Source: Antedon mediterranea (Eukaryota > Echinodermata > Crinoidea > Comatulida > Antedonidae). From it: a DNA stretch of 64,000 bases. Every line of letters begins with the position of its first letter. Within the stretch, counting starts at the first letter, position 1. Below the pieces are notes generated by a model. It was not told the origin of the DNA, ran no database searches, and saw nothing but the letters and a program-made list of their open reading frames with translations. Position numbers and translations under genes: made by a program. Below, in pieces: positions 11,250 through 24,000 of the stretch. The stretch spans positions 16,615,201 through 16,679,200 of the forward strand of contig NC_092670.1 of the NCBI RefSeq assembly GCF_964355755.1. The letters run 5' to 3'.

Positions 11250-14200
11250 TCATGAAATAATACAGCTCTTCCGTTGTGAATAAGGGGGATCTGAAGGGTT
11301 GAGAATCGTGCGCCGTTTCTTCGAGCGCAGGTCGGTTTGCGGTAGCATGTACCGGTGCATGTGGTTAGCATCTGCGAATGACTTAAGACGTGATCGCAGC
11401 GTTGGCGGTAAAGGTAATTTTTCCATAGCATAGGTACAAGTACAGTTCACTATTACTCGGCAACAGAAATCTTGCAGACTCAAAACTGAAAAAAAAAAGA
11501 CAAAAGCAATTTTCTTAAGAATCAAATTAATAACTTTATTGCTGTACTAACTGTAAGTAAATGTTTATGATTACTAATAAATAATATAATAGAGAAACTT
11601 GAGGATTAATGATAAACAACATTTGTGGAAGAGGCAAAATAATCAATTACCAAATGTACAAAAGAGAATAGATGGTCAGATTTAAAGCCTGTTTTCCACT
11701 AGAAGTTGAATGATAACAACATTGTGCAAAAGGCAATAAAATCTACAGTATTACCAATTCTATAAATGGTCAGATTTAAAGCATGTTTTCCACTAGAAGA
11801 TGAATGATGATAACATTGTGCAAAAGGCAAGATAATCTACAGTATTACCAAATCTACAGTATTACCAAATCTATATGGTCAGTTTTAAAGCATGTTTCCC
11901 ACTAGAAGACGAATGATAACAACATTGTGCAAAAGGCAAGATAATCTACAGTATTAACAAATCTATAAATAGTCAGTTTTAAAGCTTGTTTTCCACTAGG
12001 CCAATTTATTTACACAAATAAAAAGCATTAGCCTATGTGTGTGCATATTTGTATTATCATCTTCCAAATCCATTTCTGCAACAAATCTTAATCTATTATA
12101 GCTTTTTTTCCTCAATGAGTAGTTTGAAAAGTTACTTTTTGCGAAGCCAATTGCGCAACCAACATGTTCGTGGGCACTCATGAAAATTAAAGAGCTCAAC
12201 TGCATGATGAAAATAAAAATCATTGACAAATTTAATAAACAGGTAGCACTTAGGAATAGCACTTTAAAAATTGAACGATTGATTGATAGTGAGAATGGGC
12301 CTAAGAAGTGATGATGATGATGATGAATGAAGCACAATCAAAATATTAAACTTTATGTGACAAAAAAATGTGATGTGCCGATACAGTATATGAACATGAT
12401 GCTGTCTTATCACTACCATATTTGGACATATCAGTACCATACTGTACATGGGCACATCACACTTTTTTTTTCAAACTAGTTTGATAGTGTAGACAGAGCT
12501 TAACACTAATTAGACTTTTCTTTTACCTTTATTTGTTCTCCAGACCCGTTCCATTCCATTTCTTTTCAGAACAACTCTAGCTAACTCTGTCATCGATTCC
12601 AGAATGTTAAAATCGCACAGCGAACTCACTTCAAAAAATGCCATACCATTTTTTAAGGCGTACAGCTGAGCGTCAATCGTTGTAACTTGACGCTTGAACG
12701 CAAGGTGAAGACGGTTTCCTAATAGGATTTTCGGTACTCCAGGTGCATGCTTTAAAAATACATTAAACAAATTTTAAACACATACATAAATATTTTTGTT
12801 TTAATTTTTATTTTAATACATCCATTAGAAAGTAAGTCGTCAATTACATTTAAACTATATCATGTTTTATTTATAAGCTAAGTCTCATTTAGGGCTTAGG
12901 GAGTGGAATAGAACGAGTTGTATTAGTTCACGATTGGACCCTGGACCTTGGGATTGGAAGGTAATCATGTAACCCACCAAGATACTGCGCCATTAAATTA
13001 ACCACCAAGCTACAGCTTCACCAGGGAATAATTCTGCCAATATTGCATCACAATCTCTATGCAATCTTCGAAGTAAATTGCATGTGTTTGCAGTACAAAA
13101 TTGCTAATCAAAATTTGTGTACGAAATTATTCCCTGTCCACTTTATTCAAATTTCTGATATTGTCTAAGACTGCAATGAACAACAAATTACTGCAGTAAA
13201 TCAGACAATTACTGTACTGCAACATTAACCCTGATCGTCATGTCTATTTTACTTACTTCATCAATTTCTTTAAGCCACCTATCAATACCATCAAAGGACC
13301 ACCTGTTTGTGATGTCATACACCACTAGGATTCCTTGGACACCTCTTGAGTAAGTACGAAGAATTGTGCAGAACCGTCCTTGTCCAGACGTATCCCTACA
13401 AAGACAATCACAATATTATTTAAATGTTATTTGGATGACTACTGTATAATATACTTCATTTATAAATATCAGTGTAATATATGACAAATACTAATACTAT
13501 TATTAATCAAAAAAGTACTATACCAAAAAAACATGAAATATCACTTTAAATCAAAGTTTACCATTTTTTGGTAAAAAATCTACAAAAACAATAATTTCAC
13601 TTATAAAAATAAAATAAACAGTTTAACTGTTTTTACAGTTTTAATTTTTAAACCAAAAACACATCTGTTTTTTTAGTTCAATAATGTTGAAAGTTTTTAA
13701 GATCAAATATACAGTACATTACAATAACCTAACAAAATTTATTTTTAAATAGTTTATTCAGGGCAACAATATCTTAAATATTAAAAATACAGTATCATTT
13801 TACTATACTTTATTTACCTTTACAAACATATGGTTTACTGATATTTCTATATAAGGAATTTAATACATCCAGTTAAAGGCTTTAATAACTTCCTTTGAAT
13901 AAGGCGGATGTGTTGAACTTTGTTACTCATAATATTTAGTAGAAATACTTTGACCAACTAAGATGTCTTAATATGAATATAACCTTTTAATATTAAAATC
14001 AGCTGATGAGTTGCTTCAAAGCCTTCATAGATGAATATAATTTTAGGGATCATGTCAAAATTTATTCTACTCCAGTTTATTATTACAGTACCGTAACTAT
14101 ATTTTGTTACTCCAATATACCGTACTGACGCGGGTATAAGCCCACCCCCCTTGAACATGAAATCACGCCAAGTTTGGGGGGTGGGCTTATACCCGAGGAT

Positions 14201-17200
14201 CCAAAAATGCAGATCGTCAAAAACAGCACATGTACACTGTGTATTCCACCATGCGAGCGAGCGCCCTCACGTGTACGACGTTGCCTCTAAACACACGAGG
14301 TGTAGAGTGTCGCAAAATTAAGCTTATAGCCTATAGTTCATGTAATTTATCGTAGAATATCTTATTTTAAACATCAATTGAACAAGAATTTATCAAGCAG
14401 AAAAGCAAGTATACAATGTTCGTTAAATAGAAATCAGGGAAAATTTTCATTTAAACATTTTGTTTAGCAATATTGCTAATCAAACTGATTTTTAAGTCGA
14501 GAAACATAGTTTTGTATAGTATTTTTTGCTACACAATTTTCAAAATGTGTAGCAATAAGGTTGTTTTGTATAGCTTTTTGCTATGCTACACTGGCGAAAA
14601 TGTTCCCTGGAAATGTACCAAAGAAATTTAATAAGCTTGTTTATGGCAGCCGATACCAAATAGTGGTTTTCCGTTTTGCCGACTTATAGCGTCGTGTGTG
14701 AAGCGATCTTCGACCGCGATGGAGTGTAAACAAAACAGGACCGCTACTGTAGGCCTCATATGGCCTAGCGTATATTAGCCTAGCTTGGTTATGATCAAAG
14801 GTAGGTGTATTTTTGGTGTATGGACGTCGCCAAATACAAAATAATGTATTACGACACACACTGTAGATCTTCGAATTAATGGGTGGGCTTATACCCGAGT
14901 GCCTCATTTTTCATGAAAATTAGTAAAGTCGGGGGTGGGCTTATACCCGAGTATGGGCTTATACCCGCGTCAGTACGGTATATGCATAATTATTATCAAT
15001 ATGACAGAAAATTACAGTTTGAATTGTTTGAATATAAGTTTAATGATTTTATTTGTTACATAAAAAACTGAACAACTGAATAAAACTACTTACCAAAGTT
15101 GAAGACGAACTCGTTTTCCATCCAATAAGATAGTGGTTGTTTTATGTTCAACTCCTGTAAAATCAATTCATAAATGTACAATGACCATCTAGGAAAGAGC
15201 TAGAAATATGAATAATGTATGCTGCACAATAACATTTCACAAACAGTGGTGTTGGTAGTTTATGACTTATGAGTGCCGCTTACCAGGATAAACCAATACC
15301 AATAATAGCCTCTCTCTCGCCCCCCCCCCCCCCCCCAAAAAAAGAGGAATACATATGAAAATGTATCAATTGTATTTATTTTTTATTAATTTAAACAATT
15401 GTATTGCTGTTACCATTCTATGAGAACATTTTAAGTTTATGTTCATCTATTTTACATTTACTCTTATTTTATATTATACCTTTTTATTTAAAAATATTAA
15501 GTTTGTTTATTATAGATACTGTACAGTAGTACTGTACTACTAGTCTACTGTATCTATATAAAACAGGTATGTAAAACAGGTGCTCCATCTTATACCTGAT
15601 ATTATCCTGTAAAAAGAAAAAATATATGTTTTTTTTTAATTCAATATAGTATATGATACTTTTATAGAGGAAGTTTTTCTGCATATTTTTGTTTATATTT
15701 TAATTAAGAATTTGTTCTGTTAATTAGCTTTTGTTGAAAGTTTTTGCACCACCTTGCAGTTTTTGCACCATCAGTGGAAAGGAACCCATACCCTAAGTCA
15801 CATTTTAAACCGAGGATTTAAGGTAAGCACACACTTCCTCAATAGGGACTTAAGCACAGCTTTTTTGCTATGACAATACACAGACATAATCTAGTTTGGA
15901 TGAATGACAACCTACAAAAATCTAGTAGTTTGTCATTGTTATTTTGGGATGCTATTGTGATGTAAACACAATGCCAGTGATGAGTACAATGATCACAGTG
16001 TCCTAATGGAAAACCCCCACTAATTTCCTACTACCAAATATTGTGAATACTGTATAATCTACACTGTATTTTCAATGGAGGTATAAACAATTCACTACAT
16101 TCATGTTAACAAATAATGCTACAGTATAGAAATGAATACAAGAGAAATATTTCACTTTTACCTCCATGTTTGTTTTTTTTTAAACATGCAACAGTGTTCT
16201 TCCAATTTAGAAATAAATTCTTGACAATTAAGCATTGTACCAAATCCTAGGTATATATAATATTATTAATAACTTAATTAATTTGCGTGAGATTGCCAGC
16301 AACAGAAATAAGTGGCTTTTGTTATTTTGAATCTTTATTTTTACATTATTTTATATTTTTTGTTGTTGTAGGAGGCATGCATATAAGAACGTATCAGATT
16401 TTGTAAATCCACAGTGCGTGGTTTTGTTACATTTTTTGGAATAAAGTTACCTATATATATATAATCAAATGTCATATACTGTAGTGTAATGTTAACTTCT
16501 GAATGCTCTTGTTTAATAGTTTAATAGCTTGACTTAGTACAGTACTTAGTCCATGAGATTTAGACATTTAATTAAATCAAAAAATTGCAAGAAAGGTTTT
16601 TTTTTGGTGAAATGTCTTCTTTAGACACTCCTGAACACTACATCTATCAACGTACATTTTTCGATAAGTGTATATTTCATATCTTTGTATAGATTGCACC
16701 ATTTTTACTACCGATCAGAGCAAAATTAATCTTGTAAATCTTCCTGGTAAAACCAGATTCCGGAGAACACTGGAATGTCTAACATGGAAGAAGCAGTAAC
16801 AAATCGCAATATATCAATGATAAACAGCAGCAATAAGTAGATGTATAGAATGTGATTGATGTCAAAGGAGGACTAATATGGTACACAAGATGATCTTATT
16901 ACAGACATAGACATTTCTTTTAGATCGAAATCTTAATTGAACGAAATACTATACAGATTGCGTAGGATAGAGTAACAGTTAAGATTAATCAGAAAATGTT
17001 TGTTTTACACAAGAATTAAAAATAAGACGATCGTCATATATTTTTTATAATGAAAATTAAGAAACTCATTATTGTTAGTAATTGAATTGAAATTTCGGAA
17101 AAATTTGTATAACAAAAAATTAATGTCTTTATACTGTATAGAGTACAATTGAAAAAAGTGTAAACAATTTAAGTTGAATTAAAATAACTACCAGACACAA

Positions 17201-20200
17201 CTATTGTAATCTCCTGTGTACAGTATGAAGAAGGATTTTGAAAATGTTCTACAGGTAGAAGTAAATATGACTAGTAAAAAAAAACTACAAGATGTACAGT
17301 ATTTTATAACTGTCTACAGTAAAGTGTGTTGTTCACAGGTACTGTACAGGTACAGCAGACTGAAGAAGGAATGTGGTATTATTAGCAGTCATTTTACAAG
17401 GACAAAGATCTACCACAAAGATACTAGTTAAGGTCAATAAACAGGAAAACACTGTAACAAACAAGTCATATAAGCTTCCTACATTAATAAGACTTTATTA
17501 TATAATAAATCTATATCAAGTTTCATACGCAAATCAGGTATTGCCTATTACAGTATACAGTACTAACATTACTGTATACTACTAAAAAAAAACTGTATAC
17601 TGTGATGGTTCTAGCACCACTAGACTACTCCCCATCCCGTGACAATTTTTCCTTGACAGTTCCTGGGAAAAGTACCCTCGGACAATTATACGCCAGCCGA
17701 GTCAACTAATGTACTGTATACCTCTAATGCCTAGAAGACAAACTAAAAAACTGTAGTGTTATAGGGGTACTATTCCAGCAGACAGTATAAAACATAAATA
17801 ATTACTGATTAAATATAGTAATAAAGAAATATATGATATTTTTATACTATACTACTGTATATTTCTTTAATTCTATAATGTAGTACTATAATACTGTAAA
17901 TAATTAAAGAGACATTTTTGTTTTTCGTCAAGTTCAACTTAAAAAAATAAAAGGTTTTGTTTTCTGATGACTGGCTACGCGTGCCACTACAAGTGGTCTT
18001 CTGGGAACAGATATTTCAAACACTTTGATTTTACCTCACAACATTTTATTTCTTTTTTTACACAGTTCCTTTAAGATACAGTTACGATATTGGATTAAAT
18101 GTTGTAGGAATTATCTTGCTGAATAAAGAAAATGAGTATGATGGCAGGCTGCATGTACAGAGCAAACAACAAAGGGCTCCAGGGATTACGATAAATGTTT
18201 AAACGATATTTGAGCAAGAAACGTGCTTCTTGATATTTCACAGTGATTTCAAATTAGTAATAACACGTACAGACATTTGGAATTAAAGAAAACAAAATGT
18301 CACATTGAGTAAAAGTAGAACTCTGCTGATTTTGTTCAAGTGAAGTTTTCATTCATTTCCATCTGAATATCAAGTTAAAGTATTTTGAAATTATTAAAGA
18401 TTATGATTTTCTGTATTTTAAGTAAATAAAAAAATAAATATTAGAAATTAAGTGTTGTTTATCATTTTGATTTAGGTTTTTGCTTGTTTTATTTTGTATC
18501 TCCACTGAGATTCAGCCACCGATATTTACAGCTTTGTCATTATTTCAGTAATTTGCCTTTGGATTTAAATATAAAACCATAAAATAAATTAATAATCATT
18601 TAATTTTGTTTCACTTTGATTCACAACAAATAAGTAATTACAATATTGTATATCAAGTAATGATGTACGATATTTTTAAATTTAATCTATCAAATCTAGT
18701 GTTATCTATAGTGAAATAATTCATTTGAACATTTTGATTAGTAAATTAACCGACAAAATAAATCTTAAATCCGAGTAGTAGGAAAGATAAATGGATTATT
18801 GTCTAAACTACAGTATTCATGGATATAATAATCTGTATAGCAATACAAGGTACAGTTACTAGTGTTATAGCTACTGTACTGTATTTCATTTTAATTGTTA
18901 CATGTTTATGTCTTGTCATATTGAATTTTTGCAATGGTCCCTAATAATCAGCTTCGGCTGGATGGACGACCCTCGTAAAATATTGTTGTTGAAATAAATA
19001 AACTGCCGAAAATGTTCGTGGAATAAATGGAAAATATGAAAACCAGCAAAACATGATGATTCATTATTGTGTAATTTCCTTTGAATCTGTTGATCATGTG
19101 ACATTTCTATGCAATTTAAAGTTTTTTTTTATAAACAAACATGTTTGCTTACTGTAAATATCTACTAAAAAACTATAGTTTAATTGTATCATTTTTATTA
19201 TTTGTTATTTTATTTTATGTCTTTAGGCAATGCGGCCAAGGATTACCAATAGTGAATTAATCACTGTCCTATCAGACAGGTGGTAATCCCCCTGATACAG
19301 GGGCTATTTTGTGAACCAGTTCACCGGGGTAACACCCTACTCTTTTCGTATAATGAACTGGGTTCTTTAAAGTGCACACAGGTTATAACTGTTTACACTG
19401 GACCTACGGTTTATAGTCCTTATCCAAGAAGACTTGTTCCACCACCAGAACTAAGAGCGAATCGGCCTCGAACCCTTGCCGATGTTGTTGGCTCTTTAGG
19501 TACGGTAAACGGTGCCCCTGCCTTAACCGCTCGGCCATTTGACCTGACATTGACCATGTGTAATTATTAGTACTCCATACATTGACAAAGGAATTATTTT
19601 TTTCTGAAGCCAGGCCCTTCTTTTAACTATGATTTTGATATTAGCTTTTTGCTTATTTTTAACAGTATCTCCATTGAGATCCAGACACTGATTTGTTTTG
19701 GTTATTTACCTTTGGATTAAATTATGATATTGATAGATTTTCAGAAATTTTAAACATTTTAGCCTAAACAGGTACCAGCAAAACCACCATTTCATAGAAT
19801 AGTCAGACCCTTTAAAAACAAAAGTTCTTTGGTATTTTACTGACAAAACTTACCAATATATTTTTTCCTGAATTTGAAAAAAAACCACTATATTATATTA
19901 TATAATGATCACATAGGTAGCTATATATACCAACACAGTAACACATAACATTTACATTTGAATAAAAAGTTATGATAAACCTGTCGAAAAAAGATCTGAT
20001 GCTAAGTTACTGTAGAACAAGCAATTATTGGCAACTTTTACATTAAAATATTTATTGAGAACTTACCGTTACTCATATATAACGAAGAATCTGGTGTGCC
20101 ATCTTGAATTCTGTTTAGTATTTCTCCTTTTCCTACATCGCTATCCCCGACGAGAAGAAACTTAAGTTGATAATCATACGAACGAGGAGAATGTGGACGA

Positions 20201-20247
20201 ACGCTTTGATTTGATGTGTGCACAGTTACACTTCGTACACTAGCCAT
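11250..20247 (-). CDS. RAB40C: RAB40-type small GTPase with SOCS box, five exons, complete
   Basis: A Rab-like GTPase fused to a SOCS box. In this family it is the substrate-recognition subunit of Cullin-5 ubiquitin ligases at membranes. CDS exons: 20067-20247, 15094-15154, 13257-13395, 12527-12749, 11250-11485; all phases join, giving 279 aa (human RAB40C 281). Visible: P-loop GDSDVGKG (34-41), switch II WDTSGQGR (81-88), the family's modified G4 motif GNRLHLA, and the SOCS segment [11 protein letters not shown] (about 204-214) followed by the Cullin-box word LPLP. The C-terminus is CIIS, a CAAX prenylation signal. The N-terminus is some 12 residues longer than in human. The start is the first Met in the exon. 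It cannot be separated into RAB40A/B/C paralogues from the sequence; it is probably the single pre-duplication gene. Intron 1 (4.9 kb) holds most of the gene length. Confidence 0.96.
11680..12000. repeat. Roughly 90-105 bp tandem repeat, three copies plus a partial
   Basis: A unit built of gttttccactagaag, gataacaacattgtgcaaaa and a following run with tctacagtattaccaa recurs from about 11690, 11780, 11890 and 11985. The copies are diverged by indels. It lies in the last intron of the RAB40 gene. Confidence 0.8.
12345..12503. mobile_element. Foldback MITE family A, left-truncated copy
   Basis: It begins inside the left arm (aaactttatgtgac) and has a complete right arm (gtttgatagtgtagacagag). 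It lies in the last intron of RAB40, immediately next to exon 4, whose donor is at 12526. Confidence 0.85.
12880..13030 (-). mobile_element. tRNA-derived SINE, family 2 (diverged copy)
   Basis: On the minus strand it reads agctgtagcttggtggttaa (A-box region), then aaggtccagggtccaat (decayed B-box), then ccactccctaagccc and a block similar to aaatgagacttag. The same order is seen at 24295-24512. It lies in RAB40 intron 3. Confidence 0.65.
14115..14983. mobile_element. TIR element with perfect 29-bp ends in RAB40 intron 2
   Basis: The left end 14115-14143 is a perfect inverted copy of 14955-14983; the shared core is ccgtactgacgcgggtataa, flanked by TA. Extra copies of gggcttatacccga lie inside both ends (14185-14197, 14883-14897, 14936-14950). 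Its length is about 0.87 kb. It has no transposase frame, so it is a non-autonomous Tc1/mariner/pogo-like element. The terminal architecture resembles the element at 2592-3368. Confidence 0.8.
18476..19725 (+). repeat. Diverged direct-repeat pair
   Basis: Two segments of about 90 bp (18476-18570 and 19640-19725) share ttttgctt, a block of the form tatctccactgagattcag, and tttacctttggatt. They flank the SINE. They may be two fragments of one older dispersed repeat. Confidence 0.45.
19230..19550 (-). mobile_element. tRNA-Leu-headed SINE, family 1
   Basis: On the minus strand the head reads TGGCCGAGCGGTTAAGGC (A-box, 19520-19537) and, 63 bp on, GGTTCGAGGCC (B-box, 19464-19474). This is the internal RNA polymerase III promoter layout of tRNA-Leu/Ser. 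The body carries aaccgtaggtccagtgtaaa and gtgcactttaaagaaccca, shared with the copies at 30.3-30.5 kb and 45.7-45.9 kb. The loss of tRNA pairing and the long non-tRNA body show that it is a SINE, not a tRNA gene. Confidence 0.75.
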
Positions 20248-21062
20248 TGTGTTAAGTTGTACTTACAACTATTAAACCAATGTATCTTCCAAGATAATTT
20301 AGGCTAATCCGGCCTAGGCTAGGTACGTACAGTAGGTAGGCCTATTCCTACTTTGAATTAATTTGGTTCTTTTTTAGTAAAAAATGGCAACTCCCATTCT
20401 TTTGAATTCCACTTCTGATGGCCTAAAAGCACAGCCTTATTCTATTTATAATAAATTATACGTAATTCAACAATTACCACATACTGATAGTTAGATACTC
20501 TTGAAGTTGAAATAAAAAAGACTGATCTAATGTCTCGATTTTAATGTCTCGATTTCAATTCCCCCTACTATCCACACGACACACAGCTCAATGTATCCCG
20601 CGTACAGTTTTTCATTTCGCAAAACACAGAACGCCCAAAATATTTTGCCTAAATTTCTCGTTTTACGACGATCACAATACAAAATTATAAGTGATATTTA
20701 CTAATAAACAAATTATAAAAATGTGAAACACCTCATGTCAAATCTTAATGACTAAATACGTATAATAAAGTTGAAATACTTCAGGAGTTTATTCACAAAA
20801 CAGCAAAAACTTCTTTTCAATGGCCGACTGATTGACCTTTTAATTGACCCTTCTCAAGAAAAAAAAATAACAACAAATAAATCAACAAAAGAGGGCGCTA
20901 TCAAAAATAGTAAGAAGGATCAAAACAGTGTTGTATGTGTAGGATAGAAGGAGGAAAGAATTTGATTGATTGAGAGGTAGACTTACCCCTTTATTTTACA
21001 TAATATTGGTCTATTCATAATCTATTGTGATTAAAAATTAATTGTAATATTTGTTTTCAGAT
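20248..21062. promoter_or_regulatory. Head-to-head spacer between RAB40 and MLST8
   Basis: 815 bp separate the two start codons, which point away from each other. A splice acceptor (ttgttttcag) lies just before the MLST8 start, so MLST8 must have a 5' non-coding exon in this spacer, possibly around 20820-20930. TAGGCCTA-type words sit at 20300-20345 next to RAB40. A shared two-way promoter is an inference from the layout. Confidence 0.5.
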
Positions 21063-24000
21063 ATGGCGGCATCAAACTCAAGTGATAGCCATGATCCAGT
21101 TATTTTGGCAACAGCAGGCTACGACCACACGATTCGTTTCTGGCAGGCACACAGTGGCATCTGCCACCGAACAGTACAACACCCTGATTCTGTATCCTTT
21201 ATATTGTTTTTAGGTGTATTACTGTTAAATACGCAAATCTTTCAAATCGCGCACAAAAACAATATGTTGAAGTAGATACATATATGTATGAATGTTATAA
21301 TAACTTTGTTCGGTGACAACTGACTGTCCACTGTATATCGGTCACATTTTATTTCGGTTGTGATTAAAATCAACTTCTTCGGATATTTTGTATATGGGGT
21401 GCTGCTAGCTATGCTTTAAATTATATTAGTCACCGCCAAGTTGAGCTGCCATCTAAATAAATGTACTTACCCAAAACAAAACATCCCTCCTGTTTGTAGT
21501 ATGTACAGTACTCAATAAATATGAGTGCAGTCCATATAGCGACGCTCTATAAAAAATATTGGAAGGTAACACAACTGATTTCAAACACAATCAATTTCAT
21601 TTGTCACTATAGGAGGAATGGTTATAGGTTAAGGTGTATCGGCTGGCTCAGTAAACTCATCCTAAACCAACCAAAAAAACAAATCATTAAAAATTTAAAT
21701 TAAAAATTCCTATAATATGTACACAGCAAGTAAATAACCTTGAAATTACTCCAGACAGAACAATGCTGGCAGCGGCAGGTATGCTCACCATCAATGTTTT
21801 CATCAACATTGTCATTATAATCGTTATTCTCAAATAGTCTAATCAAAATGATAATAATTATTAACCATCTTAACATCATCCTCCTTAATTAGTTTACCAG
21901 TTACTATATCTATAAATCCAATTATCATCAGTATAATACATCTTCTCTTTTCTTCCATTAGTTCATCTAAAGCTCTGTCTACACTATAAAAATTGTATGT
22001 GAAAATAAAATGTGATGTGCCTGATGACATTTGACTACCATATTTGGGTACATAATTTGATAGTATGGACAGAACTTTACAGCACATTTCTAATTCAATC
22101 AAACAACCATCAATCGTCTGCATTGAATAACATATAATGTAATTTTTTCCCCCATAGGGTACCAGCACATCCGAATGTATGATATAAATTCCGCAGAAAC
22201 GAGTCCCGTGATCAACTATGAAGGAATTTCTAAAAATGTAACAGCAGTAGGTTTCCATGAAGATGGCAGGTGGATGTACACAGGTGGTGAGGACTGCACA
22301 GCCAAAATATGGGATATAAGGTCTCAATATAAATATACGTTTTAAGTCATATTTGACATGTTTAAAGCTCTCTATCTACACTATCAAACTTGTGACAAAA
22401 TAAATGTGATTTGCCCATATATGGACATGATGATGTCATATTCGGGTATATCACTACAATATTTTTACACATCACACTTTTTTTGTCAAACTAGTTTAAA
22501 AGTGTAGACAGAGCTTTATATAGGAAGGTTAATCAGGGATCCCTGAGTTAATCTTGCTCCAATCTTAAAGCATTGGCCATTTGATTCTTTACGCCCACAA
22601 TCATCATATATTTTTACAATATTTTTCATCAATTTCCTTTGGTTGCAAAATCACCTGCCAAAGATATGTTTTTGGAAAATAAGAAGAGCAGTACTATTTT
22701 GATTTTATACTTCTGCTCAATGTCAAGACATCCATCAATATTCTCTTTCTGATATTGTTTTTATTAATTGGTTGCAGATCAAGAAATTTGCAGTGTCAGC
22801 GTATATTTCAAGTAAATGCTGCAGTAAACTGTGTATGTCTTCATCCAAATCAGGTAACACTAGATATCAACTTTTATTTATTAGATTAGAAGAAGATAGG
22901 GTGATGTGCCCATATATGAACATGATGATGTCGTATCACTACCATATTTGGGCATAACACTACCATATTTGGGACATCAGTTTTTTTGGGAAAACTAGTT
23001 TGATAGTGTAGACAGAGTTTTAGATTAAAGGATGATAGTGTGGGGAAATAGTGGCAGATGGGTGATTAACACAATAAAGTACATTATTGAAATTATTTTT
23101 TGCAGGGAGACTTGTTTGTTGGTGATCAAAGTGGAGCAGTTCATATTTGGGATTTACGAACTGATCACAATGAGCAACTGGTAATTATGTCTTAAACTAG
23201 AATTCACTCACTGATTGATAAAATGGACGTAGAGGATTTCTACTCTCTGCCTTAAGCATGGAAAATAATTAGGCGTGCTATAAAAAAAAAAAAAGTGTTT
23301 TGCCCTACTCAGACGTAATTGTACTGGATGCTCAGTACATTGAGAATACTTTAAAAGAAATTTGAAGGTAGTTCTTGGGTGAGAAGAACCCACTACCCCA
23401 GATCAATAGTCTAGCGTTATACCTCTGCATAACAACATGATAATTTTCAATTCTCGGTGGGAACCCACAGCACTATTCCCAGCTCATTAGCCTGCCATTC
23501 ACACCTCTAAATCACAGAGCTTGTGCTAATGGCTTCAAGCACAAGGATGCAGCAGGTACTGCACCAACATGATCATTTTAAATTCTTGGTGTGAACCCAC
23601 AGCACTACTCACATTACTCATTAGCCTGCTATTTATACCTTTACAGTAGGTGATGATTTTTAGAGTTCAACCCCAAGGAAGTATTCTAACAGGTATAAGT
23701 TTCAAAACAGGTTTGTGTCAGAGAGCCCAGTCTTTATATAATAATTACATTTATTATTTAATACACACTATATCTACAGATTCCTGAAGCAGACGCATCA
23801 ATACAAAGCATCAGCATAGATGCAGAGGCTTCCTATATGGCTGCTGTTAATAATAGAGGAAACTGTTATGTTTGGGCTTTGAAAGGTGGACGAAGCACAG
23901 AAACATCACAGCTAAGACCAAAGACTAAACTTCAGGCACATAAGAAGTACGCACTTAAATGTAAATTTAGCCCAGACTCAACGTAAGTATAATTTGGATC

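Larger units (their letters stand above)
15155..20066. other. RAB40 intron 1 contents
   Basis: 4.9 kb without recognisable exons on either strand. It holds a C homopolymer at about 15319-15336, several stretches dense in TACTGTA words (17.2-17.9 kb), a hairpin tail motif at 18947-18984, a SINE at 19230-19550, and a diverged direct repeat pair (18476-18570 and 19640-19725) sharing tatctcca-tgagat-cag-cac. Confidence 0.6.

Noticed and set aside
14641-14907. 88-codon minus-strand frame as a transposase remnant
   Set aside because: No DDE or helix-turn-helix pattern is visible; the host element is non-coding.
19464-19550. tRNA-Leu gene
   Set aside because: The A- and B-boxes are good but the acceptor and anticodon stems do not pair, and the body is shared with two other loci; it is a SINE head.
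19280-19570. 96-codon frame as a gene
   Set aside because: It lies entirely in a SINE copy and is not kept in the other copies.
21839-22327. 162-codon minus-strand frame
   Set aside because: It runs antisense through MLST8 exon 3 and a family A MITE, with no protein similarity.
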